Of a DNA stretch of 6,408 bases, positions 1 through 6,239 are shown piece by piece. A program made the translations under genes and the position numbers. Positions within the stretch are counted from its first letter, which is position 1; the number at the start of each line of letters is the position of its first letter. Below the pieces are notes generated by a model. That model did not search any database. It saw only the letters and a list, made by a program, of their open reading frames with translations, and had not been told where the DNA came from. The stretch comes from Clostridia bacterium. Its GTDB lineage: Bacteria; Bacillota_A; Clostridia; Peptostreptococcales; Anaerovoracaceae. The DNA lies in assembly GCA_024403175.1 (NCBI GenBank), contig JAKSSI010000080.1:1-6408 (forward strand). Direction: 5' to 3'.

Positions 1-1
1 T

Positions 2-796
2 CCAAATGCAGCAATTGAAGCTGTAGAAAAGGAAGCAAATAAAGCTGGTTCTATGTGGGAACTTATCTGTAGACTCTTTCCGGACTATGTAATTTTCAAG
101 GATCCAATTGGAAACTTTACTTATGAGAAGATTAATAAAGATCTTAAGTTAAACGAATACGATTGGTCATCCTTGGCAGGAACTATTAAGGGTATAGACG
201 TTTCTTATTACCAGGGAAATATTGATTGGGCTAAGGTTAAGGAATCCGGCATCGACTATGCTTTCATTCGTGTTGGTTATAGAGGTTACACAGAAGGAAA
301 GCTTGTTGAAGATAAAAAGTACGTAGATAACTTTACCGGAGCTCTTCAGAACGATATTGCAGTTGGTGCATATTTTGTTACCAAGGCTTTAACTGAAGAA
401 GAAGGTATTGAAGAAGCTCAGTACTTAATCGAAAAAATTAAACCTTACAACATTACATGGCCAGTTGTTATCGACATTGAGCCTACAAGCAATGCATCAG
501 ATAGAACATCTACACTTACTGCAGAGCAGAGAACTAAGAATGTTCTTGCCTTTGCAAATACTTTAAAAGAAGCTGGCTACACTCCAATGATTTATGGCGG
601 CGTAGGCACATTCATGAAGTATCTTGAGTTTGATAAACTCGAAGGTGTAGAAAAATGGTTTGCACAGTACTTCAACCAGCCATGGCTTCGCTATGAATTT
701 GGTATTTGGCAGGCAACCGACTCGGGCAAAGTAGACGGAATTAAAGGTAACGTAGATATTGATTATTCCATTGTTGATTACGCAAATAGGAAATAA
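2..796 (+). CDS. GH25 family muramidase (lysozyme-like), 5'-truncated by window edge
   Basis: A glycoside hydrolase family 25 enzyme, expected to cleave the MurNAc-GlcNAc bond of peptidoglycan, probably outside the membrane. The reading frame is open from base 2, so the gene starts before the window. The first ATG in frame (53) lacks a well-placed Shine-Dalgarno (the nearest, AAGGAAG at 29-35, lies 17 bases off) and is most likely an internal Met. The catalytic domain runs from about base 185 to 790. It opens with KGIDVSYYQG (Asp codon 197-199), has the central VVIDIEP motif with the acidic pair at 473-475 (Asp) and 479-481 (Glu), and ends with NVDIDYS (Asp at 755-757 and 761-763). These match the acidic active-site positions of the family. 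A segment of roughly 60 residues before the domain, with GNFTYEKIN and YDWSSL, resembles linkers preceding GH25 domains in clostridial proteins (from memory). Any signal peptide or anchor lies outside the window. The stop at 794-796 is 3 bases before the next gene. GH25 identity is confident; whether it is a housekeeping autolysin or a phage-type endolysin cannot be told. Confidence 0.9.
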   Translation, partial: PNAAIEAVEKEANKAGSMWELICRLFPDYVIFKDPIGNFTYEKINKDLKLNEYDWSSLAGTIKGIDVSYYQGNIDWAKVKESGIDYAFIRVGYRGYTEGKLVEDKKYVDNFTGALQNDIAVGAYFVTKALTEEEGIEEAQYLIEKIKPYNITWPVVIDIEPTSNASDRTSTLTAEQRTKNVLAFANTLKEAGYTPMIYGGVGTFMKYLEFDKLEGVEKWFAQYFNQPWLRYEFGIWQATDSGKVDGIKGNVDIDYSIVDYANRK

Positions 797-799
797 TTT

Positions 800-1522
800 A
801 TGAGACAGCTTATCGAAGCAAAACTGAAAGAATATCAGGAAAAATTCCCAAATAACAGCGAGTTTAAAACTTGGTATACAAAGAGCAATTTATGGGCTTG
901 GACACACGCTGCATTTAAGTTAAAAGGGCAGAATGTTTCAAAACCATACATTGTTGATCTTTTGGAAGGAACTTTAAGAGAGGATGTTCCTCTTTCTTCC
1001 TACAGTTTTGTTATGGCCTTTAAAGATATTTATATGGATATGCAAGAAGAATTGTCTATGCAGTCTAATCCATCTTTAAAGCTGTATCTTAGATGGGCTG
1101 AGATGCTGGGGTGCGGCGAAATACGAAAATCAAATCCTGTCGTATTTGATTTTGGACTCATTCCGTGCCACTTTAATTCAATTAAAGACGAACTGGATGG
1201 AGCATTTAAAAGATTCTATTCAGCAAAAGTTGAACCTATAGAAGCCACATGCATACTCTTCTTAGATTTAATTAAAATTTATCCTTATATCGACGCAAGT
1301 GTAGATATGGCAATGATAACTATGATGTATTGCCTGCTGGGTATGGGTTATCCAATTCCGCAGCTGAATACTACTTACGAAGATTTTAAGAAGCTTTTGG
1401 CGCCATATATGTGCGAGCGCCCTCAGCACGCTGAATTTTATGAAATGTTCCAAAAGAGCATGCTGGAAAGACTTGAATCGATTATCGCATTAGAAGATAA
1501 GGTTTTGGAGCAGGAACAATGA
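800..1522 (+). CDS. Putative degenerate Fic/Fido-fold protein, function unknown
   Basis: A 240-residue soluble protein with no signal peptide or membrane segment. The start is ATG 800, with AGGA at 788-791 placed 8 bases upstream. By eye it follows the layout of class II Fic proteins, which use HxFx(D/E)GNGRxxR to transfer AMP to target proteins. Residues 38-61 (AFKLKG, then NVSKPYIVDLLEG) resemble the N-terminal (S/T)xxxE(G/N) inhibitory helix. Residues 106-122 (GEIRKSNPVV ... IP) resemble the conserved G-x-x-R-x-x-N-P stretch. Residues 146-200 resemble the core: PIEAT helix, then IYPYIDASVDMAM, then LLGMGYPIPQL and YEDFKKLL. The key residues are lost: catalytic His is Tyr161, GNGR is Ala-Ser-Val-Asp (166-169), the last Arg is Met172, and the inhibitory Glu is Lys42. 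If the fold is right, the protein is not a conventional AMP transferase and may bind or scaffold instead. It overlaps murB by ATGA, so the two are probably translationally coupled. The gene is certainly real; the Fic assignment is inference without a profile search. Confidence 0.6.
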   Translation: MRQLIEAKLKEYQEKFPNNSEFKTWYTKSNLWAWTHAAFKLKGQNVSKPYIVDLLEGTLREDVPLSSYSFVMAFKDIYMDMQEELSMQSNPSLKLYLRWAEMLGCGEIRKSNPVVFDFGLIPCHFNSIKDELDGAFKRFYSAKVEPIEATCILFLDLIKIYPYIDASVDMAMITMMYCLLGMGYPIPQLNTTYEDFKKLLAPYMCERPQHAEFYEMFQKSMLERLESIIALEDKVLEQEQ

Positions 1523-2325
1523 GTTTAAATATTTTACATAACGAAGCTCTTAAGAATCATTGCACCTTTAAGATTGGTGGCCCTGCAGACAATTTTGTAA
1601 TTGTTAATACAGAAGATGAATTAAGAGAAGCTATGACAATGGAGAGAGCGTTTCTTTTGGGAAACGGTTCGAACATATTGTTTAGCGATGAAGGATATAG
1701 AGGCACGATAGTAAAGCTTGGCGAAGGTTTTGCCGATATCAAGATTGAGGGTAACACAATCATTGCTGGTGCTGGAGCTCTTCTTGCAAAGGTATCTAAC
1801 ATAGCAGCAGATAATGGACTTAGTGGTTTGGAATTTGCTTGCGGCATTCCTGGAAGTGTAGGCGGAGCAATGCTTATGAACGCCGGCGCTTACGAACATA
1901 GCATTTCCGAACTCTTAGACGACCAAACAGGTTTTGGCTATAGAGAGAGTCCTTTTAAGAAAAATGGAGAGATAGTAACTAGTGCAAAGTTTAATCTTGT
2001 TCCTGATTCAACAGAAGCTATTCGTGAAAGAATGAAAGATTATACTAAGCGCAGAACCACAAAGCAGCCTCTGGCCTTTCCATCAGCGGGTAGTTTCTTT
2101 AAACGACCAGAAGGTCATTTTGCAGGAAAACTTATAGAAGATGCTGGTCTTAAAGGCTTTGCGGTAGGCGGTGCAATGGTGTCAGATCTTCATGCAGGCT
2201 TTGTTATCAATAAAGGTAACGCTACATCAAAAGATGTAATGGAACTTATGCATATCGTTCAGGATGCTGTTTACACAAAATTTGGCGTAAAACTCGAGCC
2301 GGAGGTAATTATAGTTGGCGAGTAG
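1519..2325 (+). CDS. murB: UDP-N-acetylenolpyruvoylglucosamine reductase MurB (compact)
   Basis: A cytoplasmic FAD enzyme that reduces UDP-GlcNAc-enolpyruvate to UDP-MurNAc with NADPH, the second committed step of peptidoglycan precursor synthesis. The 268 residues show the FAD-binding half with TFKIGGPAD (16-24), LLGNGSNILFSDEG (46-59) and GIPGSVGGAMLMNAGAY (109-125). The substrate domain follows with FGYRES (139-144; Tyr141-Arg142 correspond to the conserved YR pair). The proton-donor serine is Ser192 in AGSFFKRP, and Glu262 in LEPEVIIVG is the C-terminal catalytic glutamate. The spacing suggests type II, without the type I tyrosine loop. The protein is shorter than the roughly 300 residues usual for the type: about 15 to 20 residues are missing between ISELL (129-133) and FGYR (139), and several more before LLGNGSN. 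The frame is intact and all catalytic residues remain. The start is ATG 1519 with GGAG at 1507-1510, overlapping the previous stop as ATGA. The 3' end overlaps the next gene by 11 bases. Confidence 0.96.
   Translation: MSLNILHNEALKNHCTFKIGGPADNFVIVNTEDELREAMTMERAFLLGNGSNILFSDEGYRGTIVKLGEGFADIKIEGNTIIAGAGALLAKVSNIAADNGLSGLEFACGIPGSVGGAMLMNAGAYEHSISELLDDQTGFGYRESPFKKNGEIVTSAKFNLVPDSTEAIRERMKDYTKRRTTKQPLAFPSAGSFFKRPEGHFAGKLIEDAGLKGFAVGGAMVSDLHAGFVINKGNATSKDVMELMHIVQDAVYTKFGVKLEPEVIIVGE
2301..2306 (+). promoter_or_regulatory. Shine-Dalgarno site for the TTG start of the PHP gene
   Basis: GGAGGT lies inside the last codons of murB, with 8 bases between it and the TTG at 2315. No ATG or GTG in that frame lies nearby, and the PHP metal motif begins only nine codons further on. 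This near-perfect anti-16S match is therefore what supports TTG as the start. Confidence 0.8.
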
Positions 2326-3049
2326 AATTACATACGATTTACATACACATACAACTTATTCCCACGGTCTAGGAAGCATTCTTGATAATGTTAAAAAGGC
2401 GCACGAACTGGGTATTAAGACAATTGGTATTTCTGACCACGGCCCAGGCCATCTGTCTTACGGAATTAAGATGAATCAGCTTTCCAATATGAGAAAAGAT
2501 ATTGAAGAAGCTAAGAAGCTGTATCCTGATATGGATATCAGACTTGGGGTCGAGGCAAATATTATAAACAAGAATGGTCATCTTGATGTAAGCAAGGAAG
2601 ATCAGAAATTATTCGATTACATTATTGCCGGATATCATTATGCATATCTCGGTGAAAATACACTTTCCGGAATTGGCATTTGCGTTGGTGCTTGGCTTTC
2701 ATCTCATCATGCACCTACATCAATTTTTAGGATTGCAAAGAATACAGATTTAATTATCAAAGCTCTCTACGAGAATGATATTAAAATCCTAACCCACCCA
2801 GGTGACAAGCTTAAGGTGGATATAAAAAGGGTTGCACAGGCAGCTGAAAAGAACGGAACGCTTCTTGAAATTAACGACCACCACGAGCATCTTACTGTGG
2901 AAGAAATCAAGATGGCAAAATTTTACGACGTTCAATTTGTTTTAAGTTCAGACGCACATAAACCTGAAAATGTTGGCAACGTAGAAGGTGCTTACAAGAG
3001 AGTTTTAAGAGCTGGACTTGAAGAATCAAGGGTTGTAAACCTGAGGTAG
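2315..3049 (+). CDS. PHP-domain metal-dependent phosphatase (YcdX/histidinol-phosphatase-like)
   Basis: A 244-residue cytoplasmic PHP protein, a TIM-barrel-like metallohydrolase expected to hold a trinuclear metal centre and hydrolyse phosphoesters. The full ligand set is visible: DLHTHTTYSHG (His10, His12, His17), ISDHGPGH (Asp41, His42), GVEANI (Glu80), AGYHYAY (His108), LTHPGD (His161), and SSDAHKPENVG (Asp213, His215). Nothing catalytic appears lost. A stretch of about 30 residues between His108 and His161 (about 112-142, rich in Gly, Ser and His) looks longer than in E. coli YcdX and may shape the substrate pocket. The substrate is unknown: no histidine or polymerase genes are nearby, so histidinol phosphate is only one possibility. 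Translation begins at TTG 2315, supported by GGAGGT at 2301-2306, and overlaps the murB end by 11 bases. The stop at 3047-3049 is 4 bases before rapZ. Family assignment is strong; the reaction is not determined. Confidence 0.9.
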   Translation: MASRITYDLHTHTTYSHGLGSILDNVKKAHELGIKTIGISDHGPGHLSYGIKMNQLSNMRKDIEEAKKLYPDMDIRLGVEANIINKNGHLDVSKEDQKLFDYIIAGYHYAYLGENTLSGIGICVGAWLSSHHAPTSIFRIAKNTDLIIKALYENDIKILTHPGDKLKVDIKRVAQAAEKNGTLLEINDHHEHLTVEEIKMAKFYDVQFVLSSDAHKPENVGNVEGAYKRVLRAGLEESRVVNLR

Positions 3050-3053
3050 AAAA

Positions 3054-3899
3054 ATGGAACTTATAATTGTAACCGGTATGTCCGGTGCAGGAAAATCGCA
3101 TGCAATTCATTGTCTTGAAGATTTGGGCTACTACTGCATAGACAATATGCCTCCAAAGCTTATGGACGATTTTGTAACACTTGTTCAAAACACATCTGCA
3201 GACTTTAACAAGGTGGCTTTTGTAGTAGATATTAGAGGCGGAAAGTTCTTTGGTGATTTAAACGAAAGTCTTGAAGAACTTAAAAATCGTGGAGTGGAAT
3301 ATAAGATTATGTTCCTTGAAGCATCTAACGCTTCTCTTACAAGACGTTATAAAGAAACAAGACGTGCTCATCCTCTGGCTCCAGGTGGAGATATTCAGGA
3401 GGGCATTATGGCCGAAAGAGAAAAGCTCAGTGAGCTTAGAAATAAGGCCACATACATAATTGATACATCAAGCATTAAAGTTGCAGAGCTTAATTCCGAA
3501 ATTAAGAGAATTTTTGAAAACGAGCAAAAGGATACTTTTACCTTGATGGTAGAATCTTTTGGTTTTAAAAACGGAATGCCTCAGGAGGCCGATTGGGTAC
3601 TCGATGCAAGATTCCTTCCAAATCCGTTTTATGTTCCAAGCCTTAAGAATTTTACAGGAAACAACAAGAAGATTAAGGATTACGTTCTTCAGTATCCTAT
3701 TGCAAACAAGTTTGCCGCAAGAGTTACAGGTATGGTATTAGATTTAATTCCATCCTACATAAAAGAAGGCAAGTATCATTTAACCATTGCGATTGGCTGC
3801 ACGGGCGGCAGACACAGGTCTGTTGTTATGGCCAATGAAATTGCAAGACGACTTGAAGAAAACGGCAGACAGGTAAAAGTAAAACATAGAGATTTATAA
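3054..3899 (+). CDS. rapZ: RapZ/YvcJ family nucleotide-binding regulator
   Basis: A 281-residue cytoplasmic P-loop protein of the RapZ (YvcJ) family. In E. coli, RapZ senses glucosamine-6-phosphate and delivers the small RNA GlmZ to RNase E, setting GlmS levels. In B. subtilis, YvcJ binds and hydrolyses nucleotides, and its effect has been linked to competence. The N-terminal domain has the Walker A motif GMSGAGKS (8-15), the family stretch YYCIDNMPP (26-34) and a VVDIRGG strand (57-63). The C-terminal domain has DARFLPNPFYVP (184-195), the signature GCTGGRHRSV (248-257) and the usual HRDL ending (278-281). Length and motifs are complete. The start is ATG 3054, with GAGG at 3043-3046 seven bases upstream. 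The gene abuts whiA directly, so yvcK, which separates the two in B. subtilis, is absent here. The GlmZ role is not assumed, because that small RNA is enterobacterial. Confidence 0.97.
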   Translation: MELIIVTGMSGAGKSHAIHCLEDLGYYCIDNMPPKLMDDFVTLVQNTSADFNKVAFVVDIRGGKFFGDLNESLEELKNRGVEYKIMFLEASNASLTRRYKETRRAHPLAPGGDIQEGIMAEREKLSELRNKATYIIDTSSIKVAELNSEIKRIFENEQKDTFTLMVESFGFKNGMPQEADWVLDARFLPNPFYVPSLKNFTGNNKKIKDYVLQYPIANKFAARVTGMVLDLIPSYIKEGKYHLTIAIGCTGGRHRSVVMANEIARRLEENGRQVKVKHRDL

Positions 3900-4847
3900 A
3901 TGTCATTTACAGCTGATACAAAAAAAGAAATAACAACTCTTCCTATAGGTAAGAAGTGTTGCCAGCTTGCAGAAATTGCAGGTTTCTTGCGCTTTGCGGG
4001 TAGCGTTACTATGGGTCGAGGCGGGTTTGGTATAAAGCTTCAGACGGACAACCCGGCTGTAGCTAGACTTTATGTACAGCTGATTAAAGAATATTTTGGA
4101 GCAAAAACTTCTCTGTCCGTTTTAGAGCCGGCGCAGCTTCAAAAGAGTAGGCAGTACGAACTTCGAATAACTACCGACATGAATTCTGAAGCTATTTTAA
4201 GAGAGGCCGGAATCCTTACTGTAAAAGAAGGCTCCAACATTATAGACCAGCACATCTCTTCGGATTTAGTTAAGAAACGATGTTGCAAGAAATCTCTTCT
4301 TCGCGGCGCGTTCCTTGGTGCCGGAAGCATCAGCGACCCAAACAAGAGTTATCATCTTGAAATAAGTTGCGATAGTGAAGGAATTGCTTTAGATATTGTC
4401 AAAATAATAAATTCCTTCGGGCTTAAGGCTAAGCTTGCTGAAAGAAGAGGCAAGCAGGTTGTGTACATAAAAGACGGTGAGCAGATAGAAGATTTTCTTA
4501 CTGTTATCGGTGCTACGCAGCAGCTGTTTAAGTTCCAGGATGTTCGAATAACAAAAGGGCTTCGAAATGATGCCAACAGAGCAATTAATTGCGTAACTGC
4601 CAATACGGATAAGGCTGTAGCGGCTGCGCAAAAACAAATTGCGGATATTACTTACATAGCAGAAAGAAAAGGCCTTGATTATCTTAAACACAAGATAAGA
4701 GAGACGGCGGTTTTAAGACTGGAAAATCCAGATCTTACTTTGGACGAATTAAAAGATTTATTCGATCCGCCTATTTCTAAATCGGGTCTTAATCATAGAT
4801 TGGCGAAGATATCTGAAATTGCAGATACCATTCGAAAGGAGGGCTAA
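3900..4847 (+). CDS. whiA: WhiA, sporulation/cell division regulator
   Basis: A 315-residue WhiA protein, a DNA-binding factor with a degenerate LAGLIDADG homing-endonuclease fold joined to a helix-turn-helix. In Streptomyces it activates sporulation genes; in B. subtilis it affects cell division and chromosome segregation. The N-terminus has the family pattern MSFTADTKKE followed by KKCC (18-21). The LAGLIDADG-like half contains KKRCCKKSLLRGAFLGAGS (125-143) and YHLEI (151-155), with no endonuclease activity expected. Residues 226-238 (NRAINCVTANTDK) are a conserved family stretch. The C-terminal HTH covers about 278-311 with LKDLFDPPISKSGLNHRL. Two cysteine pairs (20-21 and 128-129) are visible. 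Length is normal. The ATG immediately follows the rapZ stop with no spacer. Only a weak AGAG (3888-3891) precedes it, which suggests reinitiation by ribosomes finishing rapZ. The end of the gene carries the mgtE ribosome binding site. Confidence 0.97.
   Translation: MSFTADTKKEITTLPIGKKCCQLAEIAGFLRFAGSVTMGRGGFGIKLQTDNPAVARLYVQLIKEYFGAKTSLSVLEPAQLQKSRQYELRITTDMNSEAILREAGILTVKEGSNIIDQHISSDLVKKRCCKKSLLRGAFLGAGSISDPNKSYHLEISCDSEGIALDIVKIINSFGLKAKLAERRGKQVVYIKDGEQIEDFLTVIGATQQLFKFQDVRITKGLRNDANRAINCVTANTDKAVAAAQKQIADITYIAERKGLDYLKHKIRETAVLRLENPDLTLDELKDLFDPPISKSGLNHRLAKISEIADTIRKEG
4837..4843 (+). promoter_or_regulatory. Shine-Dalgarno site fixing the mgtE start
   Basis: AGGAGGG spans 4837-4843 inside the last codons of whiA, with five bases between it and the ATG at 4849. 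It selects that ATG over the in-frame TTG at 4819, which would add ten residues and place this site inside the mgtE coding sequence. Confidence 0.88.
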
Positions 4848-4848
4848 A

Positions 4849-6237
4849 ATGCAGGAAAAAGAATTTAACATTGAAGAAATCATTGAGATGATTCATAACA
4901 AGCAGTACAAAATGCTTAGAGATCTTTTGTCTTCTTTAAATCCAGCCGATATTGCTGAAATCATCGAAACTCTCGTAGATGACGATGAGATTACAGATGA
5001 ACAGATTCCAAGAATGTACAGATTGCTTCCAAAGGATTTAGCAGCTGATACATTTATCGAACTCAACTCAGACCTTCAGGAAACTCTTATTAGAGCTCTT
5101 ACTGATAAGGAACTTCAGTTTATGCTCGACGACATGTTTGTCGACGATGCTGTAGACATTATCGAAGAGATGCCTGCAAACGTTGTTACAAGAATGCTTG
5201 CCAACGTTGATGCAGAAACAAGAAAATCCATTAACCAGATTCTCAATTATCCAGAAGACTCTGCTGGTTCTATTATGACAATAGAATACGTAGACCTTCA
5301 TCCGGAAATGACTGTAGCACAGGCCTTCGACCATATTCGTCAGACTGGTCTTGAAAAGGAAACTATTTATATCTGCTACGTTACAGACAAGAAGAAGCTT
5401 GTTGGTCTTTGCTCCGTAAGGGATCTTCTCTTAAATCCTTATGAAGCAAAAATTAAAGACATTATGGAATCCGATACTATCGCTGTACAAACTACAGACG
5501 ATAAGGAATTCGTAGCACAGCAGCTTGCTAAGTACGACTTTAACGCACTTCCTGTAGTTGATAAGGACAACAGACTTGTAGGTATCGTTACTGTCGACGA
5601 CGCTATCGACGTATTGACCGAAGAAGCTACAGAAGATATCGAAAAGATGGCTGCTATTACACCATCTGAACATCCATATCTTAGATCTTCTATCTTTGAT
5701 ATTTGGAAGCAGCGTATTCCATGGCTTCTTCTCCTCATGGTTTCCGCTACATTTACAGGCCTTATCATCACAAGCTTTGAAGAACAGTTAGCAGTTCAGG
5801 TTGCGCTTACAGCCTTTATTCCAATGATCATGGATACAGGCGGAAACTCTGGTTCTCAGGCAAGTGTAACTATCATTCGTGGTCTTTCCCTTGGTGACAT
5901 CGAAGTTAGTGATGTACTTAAAGTTATTTGGAAGGAATTTAGAGTATCCATTCTTTGCGGCGTAGCACTTTCTGCGTTTGCGTTCTGCAAGATTATGCTT
6001 GTAGACCATACTCTTATGCACAACCCTTCAATTACTGTTCTTGTTGCGTTGGTTGTAGCGCTTACATTGGCAGTTACTGTAGTTATCGCAAAGCTGGTTG
6101 GTTGTACACTTCCGCTTCTTGCTAAAAAGCTCGGTTTCGACCCTGCAGTTATGGCATCTCCATTCATCACAACTATTGTAGATGCACTTTCACTTATGGT
6201 TTACATGACTTTGGCAACTATAATTTTGAATATTTAG
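4849..6237 (+). CDS. mgtE: Magnesium transporter MgtE
   Basis: A 462-residue inner-membrane Mg2+ channel/transporter, functioning as a dimer in characterised homologues. The start is ATG 4849, one base after the whiA stop, with AGGAGGG at 4837-4843. The N-terminal superhelical domain (about 1-128) is rich in Asp and Glu and has repeated LxxLxPADxAEI-type helices. A PEDSAGSIM linker (135-143) follows, then two CBS domains (about 145-200 and 204-260), which close the pore when Mg2+ is high in studied MgtE proteins. A connecting helix (about 263-287) leads to five membrane segments, at roughly 288-308, 313-328, 366-384, 396-418 and 438-460. The pore motif PMIMDTGGNSGSQAS (325-339) and the last-helix aspartate Asp445 (TTIVDALSL), which binds Mg2+ in the pore of the Thermus protein, are both present. 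Length and domain set are complete. No M-box leader is possible here, because whiA abuts the gene. Confidence 0.96.
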   Translation: MQEKEFNIEEIIEMIHNKQYKMLRDLLSSLNPADIAEIIETLVDDDEITDEQIPRMYRLLPKDLAADTFIELNSDLQETLIRALTDKELQFMLDDMFVDDAVDIIEEMPANVVTRMLANVDAETRKSINQILNYPEDSAGSIMTIEYVDLHPEMTVAQAFDHIRQTGLEKETIYICYVTDKKKLVGLCSVRDLLLNPYEAKIKDIMESDTIAVQTTDDKEFVAQQLAKYDFNALPVVDKDNRLVGIVTVDDAIDVLTEEATEDIEKMAAITPSEHPYLRSSIFDIWKQRIPWLLLLMVSATFTGLIITSFEEQLAVQVALTAFIPMIMDTGGNSGSQASVTIIRGLSLGDIEVSDVLKVIWKEFRVSILCGVALSAFAFCKIMLVDHTLMHNPSITVLVALVVALTLAVTVVIAKLVGCTLPLLAKKLGFDPAVMASPFITTIVDALSLMVYMTLATIILNI

Positions 6238-6239
6238 TA

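Noticed and set aside
53..55. ATG at 53 as the start of the GH25 gene
   Set aside because: The frame is open back to base 2 and no suitably spaced Shine-Dalgarno precedes this ATG, so the gene most likely begins upstream of the window.
3271..3459. Forward open frames in an alternative frame within rapZ (also 3559-3741)
   Set aside because: rapZ is intact and full length in its own frame, so these are out-of-frame shadows and not evidence of a frameshift.
4100..4350. WhiA as an active homing endonuclease because of its LAGLIDADG-like fold
   Set aside because: The acidic catalytic residue of the LAGLIDADG motif is not in place (FLGAGS), and the protein has the full WhiA layout with its C-terminal HTH, so it is a domesticated DNA-binding regulator.
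4819..4848. TTG at 4819 as an upstream start for mgtE
   Set aside because: It would overlap whiA by 29 bases, has no Shine-Dalgarno of its own and encodes residues with no MgtE match. The perfect site at 4837-4843 points to ATG 4849.
5439..5771. Reverse-strand open frame of 110 codons inside mgtE, plus other antisense frames at 1557-1847, 2907-3188, 4389-4691 and 5856-6170
   Set aside because: They lie wholly or mainly inside well-identified genes, give low-complexity or Ser/Cys-rich translations and have no family resemblance. They are shadows of the sense codons.
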